Assembly: GCA_903632075.3 (NCBI GenBank) | Contig: CAHIKZ030001782.1 | Location: 346,001 to 410,000 of the forward strand | Direction of reading: 5' to 3' | Origin: Acanthosepion pharaonis | Taxonomy: Eukaryota; Mollusca; Cephalopoda; Sepiida; Sepiidae | DNA: 64,000 nt | In this document: positions 10,276 to 22,029 of the stretch, piece by piece | How the letters are laid out: each line of letters begins with the position of its first letter | Numbering within the stretch: the first letter of the stretch is position 1 | Notes under the pieces: generated by a model | What the model saw: the letters and a program-made list of their open reading frames with translations, nothing else | What the model was told of the DNA's origin: nothing | Database searches by the model: none | Position numbers and translations under genes: made by a program

Positions 10276-11215
10276 GCATAGTTTAACATCTTTCTTTCGT
10301 TGACTTTCTTTTGATATTTCTTTCTTTTCACTTAATAAATTCTCTTACTTTATTGCTTTCATTCTTTCTTTTTTTCCTTCTATTTACAATATACTTTAAT
10401 ATCTCTCTTTTTTTTATGTTCTTTCGTTCACTTTTTTTTTTATGCTTATTTTTAATTTTTTTTTTCTTTTTTTCTTTTTCTTTCTTTCTTTCTTTTCTTT
10501 TTCTTTTTTCTTTCTTTCTTTCACCCATCATGTTTTTTTTTTTCTTTTCTTTCTTTTCTTTCTTTTCACCCATCATCCTTCTTGAAGGTTTTTTTTCTTT
10601 CTTTCTTTTTTTTTCTTTCTTTCTTTTTCTTTTTCTTTCACCCATCATCCTTCTTTTCTTTCTTTCTTTTTCTTTTTTTTTTCTTTCTTAATTTTTCTTT
10701 CTTTCACCCATCATCCTTCTTTCTTTCTTTCTTTTTTTTTTCTTTCTTTTTTTGTTTTCACCCATCAAATTCTTTCTTTCTTTCTTTCTTTCTTTCTTTT
10801 TGAAACCCATCATCCTTCTTTTCTTTCTTTCTTTTCTTTCTTTCTTTTTTCTTTCTTTCTTTTTTTTTCACCCATCATCTTTTTTCTTTTTTCTTTTTTT
10901 TCTTTCTTTCTTTTTTCTTTCTTTTTTTTTCATATTTTAACATCTCTATTTCTTTTTTGTTCACTCTTTCTTGTTTTTTTTTATTTCTATTTATTTTTTT
11001 CTTTCTTTTTTTTCTTTCTTTCTTTTTTCTATCTTTTTTCTTTCTTTCTTTCTCTATTTCTTTCTTTCTGTTTACTACGTATTTTACTTCTCTCTTTCTT
11101 CCATTAACCTTTGTTTATTTTTCTTTCTCTCTGTCATTCTAACTCACCTAGTTTTTTTGTTTGTTTGTTTGTTTGTTTGTTTGTTTCTTTCTTTCTTTCT
11201 TTCTTTCTATTCCAT
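9650..11215. repeat. (TTTC)n pyrimidine tract with embedded 'CACCCATCATCCTTCTT' motif
   Basis: About 1.6 kb of almost pure pyrimidine on the plus strand, mostly CTTT/CTTTT steps. Between 10520 and 10885 the motif 'cacccatcatccttctt' or a close variant interrupts it seven times at intervals of 45-70 bp. A (GTTT)n run lies at 11155-11187. Every long open frame here is an artefact of the repeat. Confidence 0.95.
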
Positions 11216-12045
11216 AGGTAAGCTATCTTTCTCCTTCCTTTGAATCTTTCTTTCACGCCATTTTTTTTGTTCCGTTTTACTTTATAATATTTCTCCCTTT
11301 TTCTTCATTCCTCTTTCTTTCATCTTATTGCATAATTTAACTTCTCTCTTCCGACCATTTTCTCTCTTTTTTTTTAACTCCTTCCCTATTTAATTTTTTC
11401 ATTTTACTTCACAATGTATCTTTTTTCACTTACTGGTTCCTTTCAATCTTCCATTTTTCTTTATAGTTTGTATTTATCTCCTTCGTGTTTTTTTTTCTTT
11501 CTTTCTTTAGTTTTGATTCCTTTAGCAATTTTTCTTTTTTCTTTTTAATTCCCTTTGTTCTTCCCGACTTTCTGAACGTTTTCTTTTGCTTCTATTTTCA
11601 TTAGACATTGTTCTCCATTCTTTGTTTCCTTTTCTTACGCCATATTGGGAATTCTTTTGTCGTCTGCTTCTTTCATTTCGTCTCACACATTTCCTTTGTT
11701 AGTATTCCACATTCTCTTCGTATTTCTTTCTTTGCCCGAGAAACGTCCATCGCCAAACCTTTGTATATTCCTTTACATTACTGCCTTCATTATAGTTCCG
11801 TTTCGTAGTCTTTGTTTTTTTTTCTTCTTCTTCTTACTTGAACATTTCCGTTTTGTCTATTTGCGTATTTTCCTTGATCTTATTGTGTTTCATATATTGA
11901 TCCAATTATACAGTTTTGGCCGCTCCTTTTATGCCTATTTTGTTTTTAAATGTAACTTATTTGTTTACTTGTGTTCGTCAACTGCTTACAATGTTGGTAA
12001 TCTCGCTGAAATAACCATTAACTCTTATTATAATCATTACTCATA
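11215..12045. other. T-rich flank of the pyrimidine tract
   Basis: Decaying pyrimidine-rich sequence passing into ordinary AT-rich DNA. A 133-codon plus-strand open frame (11645-12046) is low in complexity, Phe/Ser-rich, and not convincing as a gene. Confidence 0.5.
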
Positions 12046-12149
12046 ATTTGACTGTTTGGAAATATGAGGACAACAGTTATGACAACAACATGAAGAAAAT
12101 ATAGTCGGACATAAATATATTATGATACACTTTCTTTGAACTTAATGCC

Positions 12150-12154
12150 CGAAT

Positions 12155-12185
<31 letters not shown>

Positions 12186-12480
12186 GCAGCAACAGCAAAA
12201 ATAATAATAGTAATAATAAAAAGAAGAAAAAAAAAGGATAGAATGTACCAAGTGATAAAACAACAACAGAAACATCAATAATAATAAGAAGAAGAAGGAG
12301 AAAAAGAAGAAGAGAAGAAAAAGGAGAACAAGGTACCAAATGATGAAACAAAAACAACAAATAACAAAGCAACAACAACATTTTTTTTTTAATAATTAAT
12401 AATAATAATAATAAGAATAAGAAGAAGAAGAAGAAAAAGAAATAGGAGAAACATATTGAAAAACAACATAGAAAAACGGC

Positions 12481-12524
<44 letters not shown>

Positions 12525-12525
12525 T
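12150..12525. repeat. Trinucleotide tracts (CAA, AAT, AAG)
   Basis: Consecutive (CAA)n, (AAT)n and (AAG)n runs, with (AAT)n from 12480 to 12521 leading directly into the next LINE fragment. Confidence 0.9.
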
Positions 12526-12526
12526 A

Positions 12527-12960
12527 ATACGGTGCCTCCTTATTGATATGGCAGTCTATGCTGACTGCGGTGTATCTTTGAAGATATTGATTCTTTTGTC
12601 AAAGTACAAGGACCAAAAAGAAATTTAAAAATGTGGCAAATGGGAACATCAACAATCCCTGTTGTAGTTGAAGCCCTAGGACTGGAAAAAAAAAAAGATT
12701 AATAAAATAGACTAATTGAAGGGATTCCTGGAAGTCCATGCCTCAAGGAGATACAGAAAATTGTATCTGAAAGTACAATATCTAATTTTTACGAAGGCTT
12801 TATCTTTATATTTAATTTTTTTTTTTTTCAAGGCTCAACTGAAAGTGTCATGACGCTATTTCTAACCTTAGGTCCCTGGGGGGGAAACCGGAAAGATATC
12901 TATACCAAAAAGAGACGAAATCAATCAAAAAAATAATAATAATAATAATAAAAATAATAA
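12527..12960 (+). mobile_element. LINE with restriction-like endonuclease, 3' end, copy 1
   Basis: This is homologous to 19448-19860: 'tgcctccttattgatatggc', the kYKD region, 'gtggcaaatgggaacatcaa', the PVVVEALGL region and 'gggattcctggaagtccatg' follow in the same order, with deletions. The 3' UTR contains 'tttctaaccttaggtccctg' and ends in an (AAT)n tail from about 12930. It is 5'-truncated within the endonuclease domain and out of frame. Confidence 0.75.
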
Positions 12961-13170
12961 TAATAATAAAAGAAGAAGAAGAAGAAGAAGAAGATGAAGA
13001 TGAAGAAGAAGAAGATGAAGAAGAAGAAGAAGAATAGAAAAAGGATAAGGTACCATATAATAAAAACAAAAACAACAACAGCAAGAACAACAACAACAAC
13101 AAAAATAACAACAACAACAATAATAATAATAATAATAAGAAGAAGAAGAAGAAGAAGAAGAATGGCACCG
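12931..13170. repeat. Trinucleotide tail tract (AAT, AAG, AAC, AAT, AAG)
   Basis: The (AAT)n tail of the preceding LINE copy grades into (AAG)n and (AAC)n runs. This fits expansion and mutation of a LINE-derived tail. Confidence 0.85.
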
Positions 13171-13244
13171 AAAAATCATATAAGTAAAATTGAAGAACAA
13201 ATCAAAATGTAGATATAAAAAAAAATTTTCAAATTGGATAAAGA

Positions 13245-15177
13245 TATATGAAAGATAATAAGCATAACCTTCACCATCTGAAAGAAACGAAATTATGAAA
13301 TTCATAAGAGAAACAATGAAAAAGTGCAAGACTACACTAAATCTAATTCATAAAAACCTGTAATCGAGGCCAATTAATATCAACATCGAGACAAATCAGT
13401 ATCAAAATCGGGATCTTCCAAGGAGATTCATAGGACCATTACTCTTCTGCTTTCCATTAGCGCCATTCAGCTGCCTACTGAACAATTTTTTTTCGCTAAA
13501 AAAAAGACACAGGATGGCAAACTCAAATAACCTATTTTATATTGATAATCTTAAAACGTTTGCCAAGGAAAGAAATGAAAATGAAAAAAAATTCAAAATT
13601 AAAAAAACCTTCAGCAAAAGACATAAGGTTTAAAGTTGGAATCGATAAAATAATATATTTTTCACTTTCAAAAAATATTTTAATTAAAATTAAAAAACAT
13701 CGGATTGAATGACATATATCTATCACAAAAAAAAATTGGGAACTAGACCAAGATGGTAAAAAAAAAAATTTGGAAATAATGAACAGACGGAATACAACAT
13801 TCAATTAAAAAAAAAAGAATATAAAAGAATAGTACAGATGAGTGCATTTGATACTAGAAAACGAACTTAATGAGACTAATAAAATGAAGGCTAAAAAACC
13901 TTAGCTATACCCCGTAAAACATAAGCTTCAACTTTATTAAATGGAAGTTGAATAACGTTAAAAGACTGGACTCGAAACGAGAAAAATGCTTACCCAAATG
14001 GAGATGCTCCACCCGAAATCAGATGATAATGGGCTGTATACATCAAGAGCTTTAGGAGGTTGAGGTCTAAACCAACTTGAATTCACTCTAAAAACTACAA
14101 CAATATGATTGGAAGCTTACCTCACAAAAAACAATAACCTTCTCCTGAAAGAAGTAAAACACTAAATCTACTCCATCAACAAAGAAGCTGTGCTCTTCAA
14201 GAAACAGATTAATATACCTGAAATCCTAAAAAAAAAAAAAAAAAAAGCGAATACCATTTACGCCAAATGAGTAAAACAAAAAGCAAAACAACTTGGCCAA
14301 ATGAAAAAAAAAAAAAAAAAAAAACTGGGAGGACAAGGCGTTGCATGGCAAATACCTAAAAAGAACGAAAAAAAGCAGATATGGACCAACAAAAAACACA
14401 TCAGTGGCTGAGGAGCACCGGGTTGAAAACTGAGACAGAAGGCCTAATTATTGCAGTTCAGGACCAAAGCCTCGCAACCAGATCCTATCACTGTCACATA
14501 ATCAAGGATGGAACTAACCCGAAATGCAGGATCTGCGGAAAATATGATGAAACTGTCGACCATATTATCTCAGGATGTCCAGAACTAGCAAAAAATGAAT
14601 ATACCCACAGACATAACAAGGTAGCGACATATATGTGCACTGGAAGATATGCAAGAAGCACAAAATCGAAACCACTGAGAGATGGTATGAGCACCAACCA
14701 GACACAGTTACCCAAAATAACGATGTAACTATCCTCTGGGACATGCCAATTCAAACTGACAGGGAAATAAAAGCCAACAGACCTGATATTATCATAAAAG
14801 ACAAGAAATTCAGGAAGTGTATGCTTATTGACATAGCAGTACCATCTGAGAGAAACACCTCCATAAAAATTATCGAGAAATTGTCCAAATCCAAGGACCT
14901 GGAGATCGAGATTAACAGGATGTGGGGAATGAAGACTGAGACTGTACCAATAGTAATCGGAGCTCTGGGCCTCGTGAGAAAAAAAGGAATGGACAATTTT
15001 ACTAACAGTGTCCCAGGTAACATCAACATACAAGTTGCCCAGAAGATCGCCCTACTAGGAACATCCCATATACTAAGAAAAGTGCTATCAATTAAATGAC
15101 AATTCTCCTATAGGGCCTAAGGACCATAGTTTGGACCCGGCTCTACAGGATACAAAGCAGGAAACATAACATACACA

Positions 15178-15214
<37 letters not shown>

Positions 15215-15215
15215 G
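13245..15215 (+). mobile_element. LINE with restriction-like endonuclease (R2-type architecture), copy 2, longest
   Basis: A decayed 3' half of a non-LTR retrotransposon. RT block 4/B is intact as GIFQGDS (13410-13430), followed in another frame by LLFCFPLAPFSCLLN. The YxDD box is YIDN (13538-13549), so the second catalytic aspartate is lost. A thumb region (HPKSDDNGLY, then LNQLEFTLKTTTI) lies at 14008-14115. At 14525-14578 a C-x2-C-x8-H-x4-C knuckle is intact, followed by RPD-x14-D at 14779-14832, the catalytic signature of the restriction-like endonuclease of R2/NeSL/CRE-type LINEs. The coding region ends at 15099 (HILRKVLSIK). A frame change near 14630 separates knuckle and endonuclease. 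The 3' UTR carries 'ccctatagggcctaaggacc'-type sequence, then (AAT)n at 15178-15211. Confidence 0.8.
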
Positions 15216-15231
15216 ATAAAAAATGAAGTGG

Positions 15232-15500
15232 AAAAAATTTGTTGGTTAGATCCAGAAATGAAGGACCCAAAGAGTGTGAGTTCAATAAAAGAGAATTTTC
15301 AAAAGGAAAATTACCAGGAGATAATTGAACAAATTAACATCCATAAACATGGGGAATGTGGAACTGATAAACTTTACCCCAATGATAAATAAGGTTCAGG
15401 AGACATTCTAACCAATGAAAATAAAATGAAGCGTAAACGGCCGAAATGTTGTATTTAAATATAAACATAATGACGACAATAATCCGAATAATGTAATTAA
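15232..15500 (+). mobile_element. tRNA-derived SINE body
   Basis: This shares 'gttggttagatccag', 'acccaaagagtgtgagttca', 'taacatccat', 'aaacatggg', 'aacggccgaaatgttgt' and 'aataatccgaataatgta' with the fuller SINE at 36905-37175 and with the 128-bp satellite. The tRNA-like head is mostly missing. Confidence 0.6.
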
Positions 15501-15625
15501 GGAATATCCCATATACTAAGAAAAGTGTTATCAATTAAATAAATTCCCTATAGGGCCTAAGGACCATAGTTTGGATGAAGCTCGAGGAACAAAGCAGGAA
15601 ACATAACATAATAAATAATAATAAA
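15500..15625 (+). mobile_element. Second copy of the LINE 3' tail joined to the SINE
   Basis: 'catatactaagaaaagtg', 'tatcaattaaat', 'tagggcctaaggaccatagt' and 'aaagcaggaaacataacata' duplicate 15064-15175 in order, and again an AAT-rich tail follows. It starts exactly where the SINE body stops. Confidence 0.75.
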
Positions 15626-15629
15626 AAAA

Positions 15630-18600
15630 AGAAAAAAAAATGTATCATGAAACAATAAACAAAATAATAATAGTAATTTCAATAATAAATAATAAAATAA
15701 TGACCATATTGGTTGGCAGAAACATTAAAGAAAATGGCAGACCCTGTTTATGAAAAAGATCTAAAAAGATGAAGGTTTATTAAAACTACTTATGAAACTC
15801 AGGAATGTATTAGAATAACAAAAAAATAAAAATGTATAAATTTTGGCGATAACGGATAAAAAATTTAAAATAAAAAATCAAATGTTTAAACAAAAAAAAA
15901 TTCACAGACAGGTCGATTTCTTTTAGGATAAAACAATTCAAAGTTTATATAATGAAGAATGCAAATAATAGTCCAAAAATCCGTAATAAAAAAATATGCG
16001 AAGATCACATTTGCCCTCATCCCAATAATAATTGTGAAATTTTTGTAGGGATTTGTTTTGCTTTATGTCGAACCTGGTGTATGAGCAAAAAAAAAATTTC
16101 TTAAAAAAAAAAACCAAAAAAGATTCTGAAGATATAAATAAGTATGTCATCTTTTAAAAACAATTCGAAAAAAAGAAAAAAACGGATTGAAGAAAAAAAA
16201 AATAAAAACATATGGTAAATATAAAAATTTGTTATATTTTAATAAAAAAAATATTGGTTACCATCAAAAAATTAAATTGAGGGTCATGAAGATAAATGAA
16301 AAGCTCCTGTTGACAAATATTTAAGAATAACAATAAGATATATAAAACAAATATACAAAAGATAAATTTTATCATCACTTTTAAAATATAAACACTGATT
16401 ACTCAAGAAATGTCACTGGACCTGGACAAATTTTGTAAAAAGAATAATTTATTTTTGAACATATCAAGGTTGTTCGAAATAAAGATTTAAAAAACGAAAT
16501 TTTTTTGATACGCCCCAATAATAATATTAATAAGCAAATAATTCATACATACATATTTACATACATACATACATACTGATTAAAAGATATAATAATAATC
16601 ACAAGTACAAATTAAAAATGAAAATATTTTTGATACGCCTAATAATAAGAAAAAAAATAGTAATAAATTAAAATTTTAGTGATTAAAAAAATAATAATAA
16701 TAAAGTTAAAAAAATAAATAATTGATTAAACAAAAAATAAAAACACTCCTCATGCTAATGATAATTTACAAGAAAATCAAAAATCGAAAAAACTTTTGAT
16801 ACATTAAAAAAAATGTTAATTTGATTAAAAATGTACCCAATGATAATAATCAGTTATAAAAAAAAAATTTTTTTGATACGCCCCAATTTAAAATATAATG
16901 ATTATTTGTCCTGAAAAAAATGAAAAAAATGGATAATAAAATTATATTAAATAACAATAACATCAAATAAAAGCCTCATAAAATAAATCAATTTAATTTT
17001 TCTAGAAATTAAAAAAAATTTAAAAAAACATTAAACTATAACGAAGACCTCAAATAAAAATTAAAATAAATGATCGAAAAAATGATCTCAGAAAAAGAAA
17101 AAAAAAAAAAAAATGAAAAGAATTTTTTAGTTCCCGGTAAAATAACAAACATGGTTTTAGAACATTCTTTTACCGGTGTCGAACAAATAGACACGAGGAT
17201 AAGGACGGCAAATATTTTTTAAATTATTAAAAGGAGCTTAAAGTTAAAATTTTAAACAAAGGGACACGGAATCAGAAGCCGAGTTAAAGAAACTTGAATC
17301 CAAATTACAAAAATGATTTTGTGATTGATACCCTTGAAAAGTTATATGTTTCATTAAATATATTAAAATAAATAACATATAACAGACCGGGTTCAAACAT
17401 TGATTTAACTGAAACAGACCACAAGAAATCACCATGGCAATTAGATTAATGTTACAATGGAAGGCGGCTATATTAAGGAATTTAAGAAAAAAATCCAAAA
17501 AAAATAAAAAATTAAAATTAAACAAACACAAATGAATCCTCCTTTTAATCCTTGAACAATATGGGTGAAATAAGGAAATCAGAAAATAAGAGTTTGGATG
17601 GCAATGGGTTGAATTCAAAAATTTAAAAATAGATAATATAACATCTTTGAAAAAAACAAACTTAAAAAAAAAAAAAATGTTAAATTTACATCGCACAGAT
17701 TATTAGATGAAAATATTTATTTTCACTATTACGTTTATTTGAGAATTAGATTGTCAGTCAGATGCAACATTTTGATTTTAATCGGCAATTGAACAAAAGG
17801 TCTCTCATCGTTGGTGGATGAGTTTTGCATAGGATTCCAAGGCCAAGCAGAATTTAAAGAAAAATATCAGAAGAAAGAAATTAAATTAAGCAGAGAAAAA
17901 AACACATTTTTTTAAATAATTAGGATAAATAAATATTTTAATTTGTCTTTTAACAATGGATGGCATATGATTTGAAAAACAATAATAACAATTGATGGAT
18001 GAAAATAAAAAAAAAAAAAGAAATATATATTTATTTACAAGGATGATAATAAATTTTTAATAAAAGGACTGCAAAATAGCCTGGCATCTATTTTATCAGA
18101 TACTATAAAATGTTTTAGTGAATAGCATAGGTCTATTTTTCGGGATCAAATAAAAATATAATAAAAATAAAAAAAAAAAAAAAAAGAATTAAAAGGAAAC
18201 ACAATAATAATTCAATAGATTTGAGATTTAATCACAAAGATAAATCTTATTAAACAAGAAAAAGAATCTATAATATATTTATAAACAGTTTGAACTGCGG
18301 AATATATAACATATCCAATGAATTTTAACAGAAACGAAGGATTACAAATAATTTACGGTAAAATTTATTTTTTGAAGAGGACAAAACAAGTCAATAATAA
18401 TAAAAATAATAATAAGAAGAATTTTAGAATGGACAAATTCACATTCAAATCCGTAAATGGGTCATAGAAAACAATTAACAAAAATGAATATGATATAAAA
18501 AAACCCTAGCCACTGCTATTATTTGAAATTATAAAAATGTTAATCGTCTGATCCGAAGGATTAGAAAATTAAATTCAAAAGTGACAGATGATGACATTAA

Positions 18601-18940
18601 TACAGTTGTAGTTGGAAATCGGATTTCAATGACAATTTTAAAAATGATAGAGACATTATTGATGATCTGTATAAAATGTCATTAAAAATACAAAAAAATT
18701 TTTTTTTCAATTCAGTATTGATCAGCTAACAAAGGGTTTTATCTATAAAAAACATCTGGATGAAGAAATGCAAAAAATGACACCATAATTATGGTACTGC
18801 AGTTTGAGGATCTTCAAAAAAAAAAAAAATAGAAAAAAAAAACGAAATTTTCAAAATGTGGCGCATGAAGAAGGGCTTTAAAGTGTAAAATGTGATTGAT
18901 TTTAGCGGTTTTTTTAAAAAAAATGAACGGACCCAAAAAT
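15630..18940. other. Long A-rich stretch, mostly unassigned
   Basis: The plus strand is strongly enriched in A over T for more than 3 kb, with many poly-A runs. A block 'tttttttgatacgccccaat' or variants recurs near 16500, 16628 and 16868, about 100-240 bp apart, so part of it is an old tandem or dispersed repeat. No coding frame is recognisable. The 150-codon minus-strand open frame at 17696-17244 is low-complexity, Phe-rich and without family resemblance. Confidence 0.5.
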
Positions 18941-18944
18941 GTCA

Positions 18945-19060
18945 TAAAGAAATTTCTGACCTTAGGTCTCTGGTTGGCAAGAAAAAGAACACAAATATGA
19001 AATAACAGAAATCAAAGGAAAATAATTTTTTTTTTTAATTTTAATAATAATAATGGAAAT
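18945..19060 (+). mobile_element. 3' UTR fragment of the RLE-type LINE, copy 3
   Basis: 'tttctgaccttaggtctctgg', 'cagaaatcaaaggaaaataa' and an AAT-rich tail match the 3' ends at 12850-12960, 19765-19860 and 20290-20405. No coding sequence survives here. Confidence 0.65.
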
Positions 19061-19149
19061 AATAATAAACTGAAGGTTTTAGGTTCCTAACAGGACCAAT
19101 GCTTGTTAACTAGGAATTATCAGAAAAGCACATATCAAAATACTAAAAA

Positions 19150-19860
19150 TATTTGTATTAGCCTAAAAATGCAGATTTTGTGATAAAATCGAATTGATCA
19201 TCTTGTATCAGGTTGCACGATATTGGCACCCACTGAATATAAAACCCGGCATGACAGAGTGGGCCAATATCTGCACTGAAAATCTGCAACTTCTACGGGA
19301 AGGAAACTAAAAGAAACTGGTATGAACACCACCCAGACCCGGTTACGGAGATAGGACCTGTTACAATTCTATGGGACTACACAATACACACTGACAGAAC
19401 AATCAAAGCCAACCGCCCAGATATTGTTATTAAAGACCACAAACAAAAAAGTGCCTCCTTATTGATATGGCAGTCCCTGCTGACTGCAATGTATCTTTGA
19501 AGATATTCAAAAAGCTGTCAAAATACAAGGACCTTGAAATAGAAATCTCGAAAATGTGGCATATGGGAACATCAACAATCCCTGTTGTAGTTGGAGCCCT
19601 AGGACTGGTTGGAAAAGATTGCAGTAGACTAATTGAAGGGATTCCTGGAAGTCCATGCCTCAAGGAGATACAAAAAATTGTTCTGACAAGTACAGCCCAC
19701 ACTTTACGAAGGGCTTTATCTATGTAATATTTTTTATTTTTTTTTTTGTCAGTGGAAAACGTCATGATGTCATTTCTAACCTTAGGTTTTTTGGCGTGAT
19801 CTGGAAAGAAATGTGTAAACGCCAGAAATCAAAGAAAATAAAAAAATAATAATAAAATAT
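19150..19860 (+). mobile_element. RLE-type LINE 3' end, copy 4
   Basis: The zinc-knuckle region (KCRFCDK, 19169-19189) is followed after a frame break by HLVSGC, an HWKICNFYGKE-like stretch, ILWDYTIHTDR and NRPDIVIKDHK (19411-19443). A short frame disruption follows, then MAVPADCNVSLKIFKKLSKY and onward to TAHTLRRALSM, ending at 19727. The catalytic RPD and the later LLIDMAVP aspartate are both recognisable. The 3' UTR ('tttctaaccttaggt') ends in an AAT-rich tail at 19845-19880. This copy belongs to a different subfamily from copy 2, judged by its 3' UTR. Confidence 0.8.
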
Positions 19861-20079
19861 AATAAAATTATATAATAAAAAAAAATCACATCTATGGTTA
19901 CTTTTTACATCTTGTGTAGATTTCTGTCTTACCTGTTTTTTCTATCTGATTACATGGAATTCATCATTTTACATCTGATACAAAAAAATGATTAAAAAGA
20001 AGTCTCAGGTTGATACAAATGGGAACAAAACGTATGACAACAAAATAAAGACAAAATAAAAAAAAAAACTCTCAGAAAT

Positions 20080-20368
20080 GTAATAACATGGGAAATCAAC
20101 AATCCTCGTTGTGGTTGGAACCCTTGGATTGGTTGGAAAAGATTCAGTAGACTAATTGAAGGGATTCCTGGAAGAAAAATTTGCTTTTAAAGAAATGCAA
20201 AAAAAAAATCATAACAAGAACGAACAGCCAACACTTTACAAAGGGCTTTGTTTATGATATTTTTTTTTCATTGAAATTTTTAATGATGCCATTTCTAACC
20301 TTAGGTCCCTAGGTGGGACCCGGAAAAAACAATAAATGCCAGAAATTAAAAAGAAAATAATAATAATA

Positions 20369-20404
<36 letters not shown>

Positions 20405-20405
20405 T
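20080..20405 (+). mobile_element. RLE-type LINE 3' end, copy 5
   Basis: Only the last ~50 codons remain, recognisable from 'aacaatcc(t)cgttgtggttg', 'tagactaattgaagggattc' and 'aaagggctttg'. The 3' UTR 'tttctaaccttaggtcccta' and a (AAT)n tail (20358-20402) follow. Confidence 0.75.
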
Positions 20406-21050
20406 TTGTGGTACTCAATAAAATCAATGTGAATAAAATTCTTGGTCACATTAGCATCTTTTTTCTTAAAAAAATTAAAATAATACAAATCAAGAAATGA
20501 AAAAAATTGCTCTCCATCTAAACGAAAAACAAAGATGTGCATAGATAATCACCTTCATTTATTTTTTATCAGACCCCAAGGGACAAAATAATTAGTTACT
20601 TAGAAATACTCTCTGGCAACATGATTCCACACACAAATAATAATAATAATAATAATAATAATCGTATTCAAATTGAATACGTCAAGTTATCTCTGAAGGA
20701 AAAGCTGCGATTCTGAAAACAAATTTTACAGATAAGTGATAATCCGAGCAAACTGCAATGATAAGTTAATCCGCGTCAGTCAGATTAAATTGAATCTAAT
20801 TGTCTTAAACAGTGAAAAGAAGGATACTAAGGAGATCATTTACAGATCGCAGAACGTTAAAAGGAAACAGTTTTAATATGAAAAAAAAAATTTTAGGACC
20901 TCAATGGGAGCTGAAATTTGTGGAACCTGAAGATTTAAAAAAAACAAAAAAAAAAGGCGCACTTGTAATGGTAAGAACTGGAGAAGAGGTGAGATGAAAT
21001 AGAAATTTGTTATTTGCAATGATTACGAATATAATAATTTCTTACGCCCA
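20405..21050. other. Unassigned AT-rich DNA with an (AAT)n run
   Basis: (AAT)n lies at 20635-20662. No other feature is recognised. A 61-codon open frame at 20812-20997 is Lys-rich and unconvincing. Confidence 0.45.
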
Positions 21051-21054
21051 ACCC

Positions 21055-21595
21055 CAAGTTATGGAGTCAACACAATGGCAGACGAGTTTTTTTTTTTTCC
21101 TAGCATTTTCTGGCAGCCGGGAATAAGAACAACTCTGAATTCAAAACCGCTCCATTATCTACTTCAAATTCTTGCCATATCTGGTCTTGTTCTACAGCTA
21201 TATTTTTAGAGATCCTTGAGAAAATAGAAAGAATCAGCAATGTTATTGATCCTGACCTGGCATATCTAAAGTCACTGAAACTTAAAAAATAATGTAGATG
21301 AAATTTTGAATTTTTCTAAATGAAAAATCTGAGTTGATCAATTGTCCTTTCTTTCAGCACTAGATTGGTTACAAGGTCTCAACATTCTACAGGTGAAATT
21401 GTTCGCTATAACCGTAAGTGCTATGCTAATAGTTTCCTCTTTTGCACTTCTCCTTTGTGGAGCTCTCTTCCGATTTCTTGCTTCCCAGTCAAGTTTTAAT
21501 TTCAAAAATGTAAGTACATTGCCAGTCGTTATCACCTGTCTTCTTAATTTATGCCCCTTTATTGTTTTCGCTACTTAATAACGTGTTTTCTCGTA
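21055..21595 (+). mobile_element. CR1/Jockey-like LINE relic
   Basis: Blocks shared with the copy at 46437: 'cttgccatatctggtcttgt', 'atttttagagatccttgaga' (LEILEKI), 'gttattgatcctgacctggc', and the late part around 21360-21530 (a 'WSSLP'-like region from 'tgtggagctctcttccgattt' and 'cttgcttcccagtcaagttt'). The frame is repeatedly broken and the middle is deleted. Confidence 0.55.
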
Positions 21596-22025
21596 GATCA
21601 CATTCTTCAAGCGTCTTAGTTTTTTTTGTTGCATTTGCTTGGGTTTTTTTTTAAAAAATGATCGTTGGAATTCAGAGTTAAGAAAAATGGAATATGCGGA
21701 GAGCTATGGAATTTACAAAATAAATCAATGTCCGCTTCTGTTTGAAATCAAGACAGAAAACACACATCGAAGCTAAGAGAGGGTAGATGACTTTGAAATG
21801 GGATTATATTTATTTATACGTGATTATTCATAAAAGGATTTAAAGGATGAATTTTGTTTGTTCTGTGTCATCTCAAGATCTGTAAACGCATTCTCAAAAA
21901 AAACGGTATCAACGAAAAAGGGTTTCATTTATTGAAAGTGTCAAAATGTTAATAAGTATTTTCAAATTAGAGGCTTGTTTGAAATCTAATAAGTCGTCAT
22001 AAATTGGGTCCGACGTCAAAAAACG
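21595..22025. other. No recognised feature
   Basis: AT-rich DNA without recognisable repeats or frames. Confidence 0.4.
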
Positions 22026-22029
22026 TTAG

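Noticed and set aside
9650..11215. Numerous Phe/Leu/Ser-rich open frames of up to 135 codons that look like membrane proteins
   Set aside because: They are (TTTC)n read in different frames. The same appears in GAAA and TTTC tracts at 51540-52290 and 57100-59560.
14494..15033. 179-codon minus-strand open frame
   Set aside because: It is antisense to the zinc-knuckle and endonuclease coding of the RLE-type LINE and is a shadow of that frame.
17244..17696. 150-codon minus-strand open frame
   Set aside because: Low-complexity Phe/Leu-rich translation of an A-rich region; no motif, no context.
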